From Lentibacillus lipolyticus (lineage in GTDB: Bacteria; Bacillota; Bacilli; Bacillales; Amphibacillaceae), in assembly GCA_004145795.1 (NCBI GenBank), contig SEIO01000027.1, positions 1 to 39,766 of the forward strand: DNA of 39,766 bases. Reading direction: 5' to 3'. Made by a program: the position numbers and the translations under genes. Positions 37,669 through 39,766 of the stretch are shown piece by piece (position 1 is the first letter of the stretch; each line of letters begins with the position of its first letter). Below the pieces are notes generated by a model. It saw only the letters and a program-made list of their open reading frames with translations, had not been told where the DNA came from and did not search any database.

Positions 37669-39396
37669 TTATTTATCGTAATCCATATCCACTTGTACCC
37701 CTAGTAATTTACTTTCATCTGAATCGTCAGTAAGCTCTAATCTAATATTATCAGTTATAATTTTTTTATAATCATCTTTCGACATTAAATCACGAAATGA
37801 TAACAGCACATCCTCATTAGCACTGACTATATATTGCAAGTCATTATCTAGAGTCTTTTCATATGATTGCTTAAATAATGTGTATCTCTGTCTTGGATCC
37901 ATATTACTTAACAAACGACTGTCATGAAATACAAACTTCATTGAATGATTTAATTGTAGTAAAAGGAGCGTTAAATCAAAACAAAATATTTTAACTTCAC
38001 TAACACCATCTGATGAATCATCCTGTATCTTGGCTGTTATATTATATCTGAGTGTATTCTCACCTTCATTGTTTTCAATTTTTATTCCTCCCGGTTTATC
38101 ATAGAACTCTCTTGATAATTCTCTAAAAGTCTGCAAGATTCTTTGTTGTAATTCTGTAATACCGTCAAGATACTCATCAGTTAATTGATTATAGTTTGTA
38201 AAATCATTCTGTAATTCTCTAAGTTTCTTTCTATAATTTTTTAAAATATCTTGATAGTTAATAAGTTTTTCATAATGAATTTTTAATGACTGAAGCTTCT
38301 GGTTGATGCTCATATACTCATCAAGTGCTTTATGTGTATCAAGGTAAGCGATAAAATTATTAATCTCTTTTCCTAACTCATTAATCTCCTTTTCAATGTT
38401 TTTTACTTTTATTCGATTTTTATTTAATTCCTTATGTAACCGATTTTGCCTTGAGTTTAACAATTCATCGTGAAATTTAACTGTTTGTTCCACATTTTTT
38501 ATAACCATATCTGGAAATTCTTCTTTTGCACTATCATAAAGTTCCATAACTTTTTCCAGTGACATATCAGGTTTTAATTGTAAAGATTTCTCAATACCTC
38601 TAATTGCATTTTGCAATAAAACTCTTTTATTTTCCAACTGTCTTTTCCTGAATTTCGCCTCATCCGCCTTTTTTTCTATATCATGGTAATTTTCAGCAAT
38701 ATTTAGTTTTTCAATTTCAGCTTCTAACTTCTTGATTTCTTCCTTTGTGTCTAATATCTCTATGTCAAAATCATCTTTATTCGTAAAATAATCCTTAAGA
38801 ACAGGATCTGTTTCTAATTTTCCAGACAAGTCCTCAGCAGATTTTTGTTCATCCCTAGTTTGTTTCTTTTGTTCGATTAGATCAATGTCTAATCCAAGCA
38901 AAAAAGATATATTTAATAGTTTGCTATAATCCCTCTCATTTTTAATAAACGTATCATACTGTGAATAACATTCTCGGTCTCTTCTTATAAATCGTGGGAA
39001 TAAAGTGTTAAATGTTAAATTTTTTCTTGGTTGATCTAAATTAAAAACCTTAGGAAGCAACTCATTGCGAAAGCCAGTTAAATTAAACTTTTCATCATTA
39101 ATAAATAATTGGTTTTGTTTTGACGTATTTCTGCTTAAGGTGTATTTTACACCGTTAATTTCTACATCTAAACGAAATTCCCAGCCAGGTATCTTTTCTT
39201 CAAAAGGCTTAATCTTATTGGATCCCAGACAAAAATGAACTATATAAATAATTAACGATTTACCTACCCCATTATAAGTATCTTTCTTATTAGAGTTATT
39301 AGGATTAGCCTGTCGTCCTACAATTATATTTAAACCCTTTTTAAATTCAATATCATGAAAACTATTCATATTAGAAGAAAGCTTTATCAAGCGCAC
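37669..39396 (-). CDS. DUF2326-type ABC/SMC-like ATPase of an ABC three-component (ABC-3C) system
   Basis: The 575-residue protein is of the SMC/Rad50 type. The N-terminal ATPase half has an unusual Walker A: GLNIIVGR, then a 13-residue insert and NGVGKS (42-47). A long coiled-coil region follows (~170-420, rich in Lys, Glu, Leu). The C-terminal ATPase half has the signature-like GVSEVKIFCFDLTLL and KFVFHDSRLLSNMDPRQ, where HDS stands in the Walker B position as in DUF2326 proteins. It starts at GTG 39394-39396 after GGAGGTG and overlaps the preceding gene by 10 bases. Such ATPases with a middle component and an effector form ABC-3C conflict systems. Codon use is clearly AT-richer than the rest of the window. 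Confidence 0.85.
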   Translation of the reverse strand: MRLIKLSSNMNSFHDIEFKKGLNIIVGRQANPNNSNKKDTYNGVGKSLIIYIVHFCLGSNKIKPFEEKIPGWEFRLDVEINGVKYTLSRNTSKQNQLFINDEKFNLTGFRNELLPKVFNLDQPRKNLTFNTLFPRFIRRDRECYSQYDTFIKNERDYSKLLNISFLLGLDIDLIEQKKQTRDEQKSAEDLSGKLETDPVLKDYFTNKDDFDIEILDTKEEIKKLEAEIEKLNIAENYHDIEKKADEAKFRKRQLENKRVLLQNAIRGIEKSLQLKPDMSLEKVMELYDSAKEEFPDMVIKNVEQTVKFHDELLNSRQNRLHKELNKNRIKVKNIEKEINELGKEINNFIAYLDTHKALDEYMSINQKLQSLKIHYEKLINYQDILKNYRKKLRELQNDFTNYNQLTDEYLDGITELQQRILQTFRELSREFYDKPGGIKIENNEGENTLRYNITAKIQDDSSDGVSEVKIFCFDLTLLLLQLNHSMKFVFHDSRLLSNMDPRQRYTLFKQSYEKTLDNDLQYIVSANEDVLLSFRDLMSKDDYKKIITDNIRLELTDDSDESKLLGVQVDMDYDK

Positions 39397-39632
39397 CTGT
39401 ACAATTCACCTCCATTGTCTATATCTATTAACCCGACAATGTATAAATAATCTAAAGCTAATACGAAATTATCAAAACTGTGGTATGTGGGAAAATCCCC
39501 TGACTCAATATTGTTATTAAATTCACCCCACAATTTATCAACATCTTTAGGAGTACTAAGTAAATTTATTATTGCTGCACCTAATCCAAAAAGAGATTCT
39601 GATAAACGTATGTGTTTTTTAGGTAAGATCAT
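39387..39632 (-). CDS. ABC-3C system middle component (MC6-like)
   Basis: This 81-residue protein resembles the short middle components of ABC-3C systems, probably type 6: LSESLFGLGAAIINLLSTPK, then a Trp-containing acidic segment, then YHSFDNFVLALDYLYIVGLI and DIDNGGELYR. It looks like a small winged-helix-type adaptor that links the effector and the ATPase. I chose the ATG at 39630-39632, with AAGGTG eight bases upstream; a GTG three codons earlier is the alternative. It overlaps the ATPase gene by 10 bases and lies five bases after the truncated upstream gene. Confidence 0.75.
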   Translation of the reverse strand: MILPKKHIRLSESLFGLGAAIINLLSTPKDVDKLWGEFNNNIESGDFPTYHSFDNFVLALDYLYIVGLIDIDNGGELYRCA

Positions 39633-39637
39633 AAATT

Positions 39638-39766
39638 TCACACCTTGTTTGGTTCTTCAAAGATATCACATGATTCAAAGTAATGAGCCATTAATGCTAA
39701 GGCTGTATCCTGCACTGACTTGGTAGGTATGGGACAACATTTTTCAAGTATATAATAAAACCGTTT
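39638..39766 (-). CDS. 3' end of a gene cut by the window edge, probable ABC-3C effector
   Basis: An open frame enters from the right edge and ends in TGA at 39638-39640, giving the last 42 residues of a larger protein. The tail (SVQDTALALMAHYFESCDIF, then EEPNKV) resembles the C-terminal tails of ABC-3C effector proteins as I remember them. The catalytic part, which would tell whether it is a nuclease, peptidase or other toxin, lies outside the window. It precedes the middle component by five bases and is surely co-transcribed with it. Confidence 0.6.
   Translation of the reverse strand, partial: KRFYYILEKCCPIPTKSVQDTALALMAHYFESCDIFEEPNKV

Overview
The window looks like a chromosomal segment of a low-to-moderate GC, spore-forming Bacillaceae bacterium (Firmicutes). 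The evidence is strong Shine-Dalgarno sites, SigA-type promoters, a gamma-type small acid-soluble spore protein gene, a T-box leader, a preQ1-I riboswitch, a CIRCE operator and yojN/yojO-like genes. The acidic proteins and gene content would fit a halotolerant genus near Virgibacillus, Lentibacillus or Oceanobacillus, but that placement is inference.

Layout: (1) 1-2.2 kb, minus strand: panD and an amidase, separated by a repeat-like intergenic stretch. (2) 2.6-6.85 kb, plus strand: a tight three-gene operon of a GAF-PAS-GGDEF-EAL protein, a thiamine-diphosphate enzyme and a carboxymuconolactone decarboxylase-like protein. (3) 6.9-18.5 kb, minus strand: branched-chain amino acid synthesis. An ilvB-ilvN-ilvC-leuA-leuB-leuC-leuD-ilvA operon follows a promoter and a T-box leader; ilvD lies upstream with its own promoter and terminator; ilvE is divergent from ilvD at 18.8 kb. 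Together these cover threonine to isoleucine, pyruvate to valine, and the leucine branch. (4) 20-21.4 kb, minus strand: a preQ1-I riboswitch, queF and a queuosine-precursor transporter. (5) 21.5-29.1 kb: proline dehydrogenase, a SpeG-like acetyltransferase, two small genes (one a gamma-SASP), yojN/yojO-like ATPase and VWA genes, an RNase HI-like gene, a DinB-like gene and a YitT-family membrane protein. (6) 29.2-35.3 kb: a class II histone-deacetylase-fold hydrolase, a manganese/zinc ABC transporter operon with an operator-like dyad, a luciferase-like flavin oxidoreductase and a medium-chain dehydrogenase/reductase. (7) 35.4-37.4 kb: htpG behind a CIRCE operator. (8) 37.7 kb to the right edge: a visibly AT-richer block with three overlapping or nearly touching minus-strand genes. 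These are a DUF2326-type ABC/SMC-like ATPase, an 81-residue middle component and the truncated 3' end of a third gene. I read this as an ABC three-component (ABC-3C) conflict/defence-type system whose effector is cut by the window edge.

The right-edge ABC-3C locus is the best candidate for something unusual. The co-transcription of a c-di-GMP enzyme with a ThDP enzyme, the short IlvA without a regulatory domain and the HrcA-type control of htpG come next. No tRNA, rRNA, CRISPR array or intact insertion sequence was recognised by eye.
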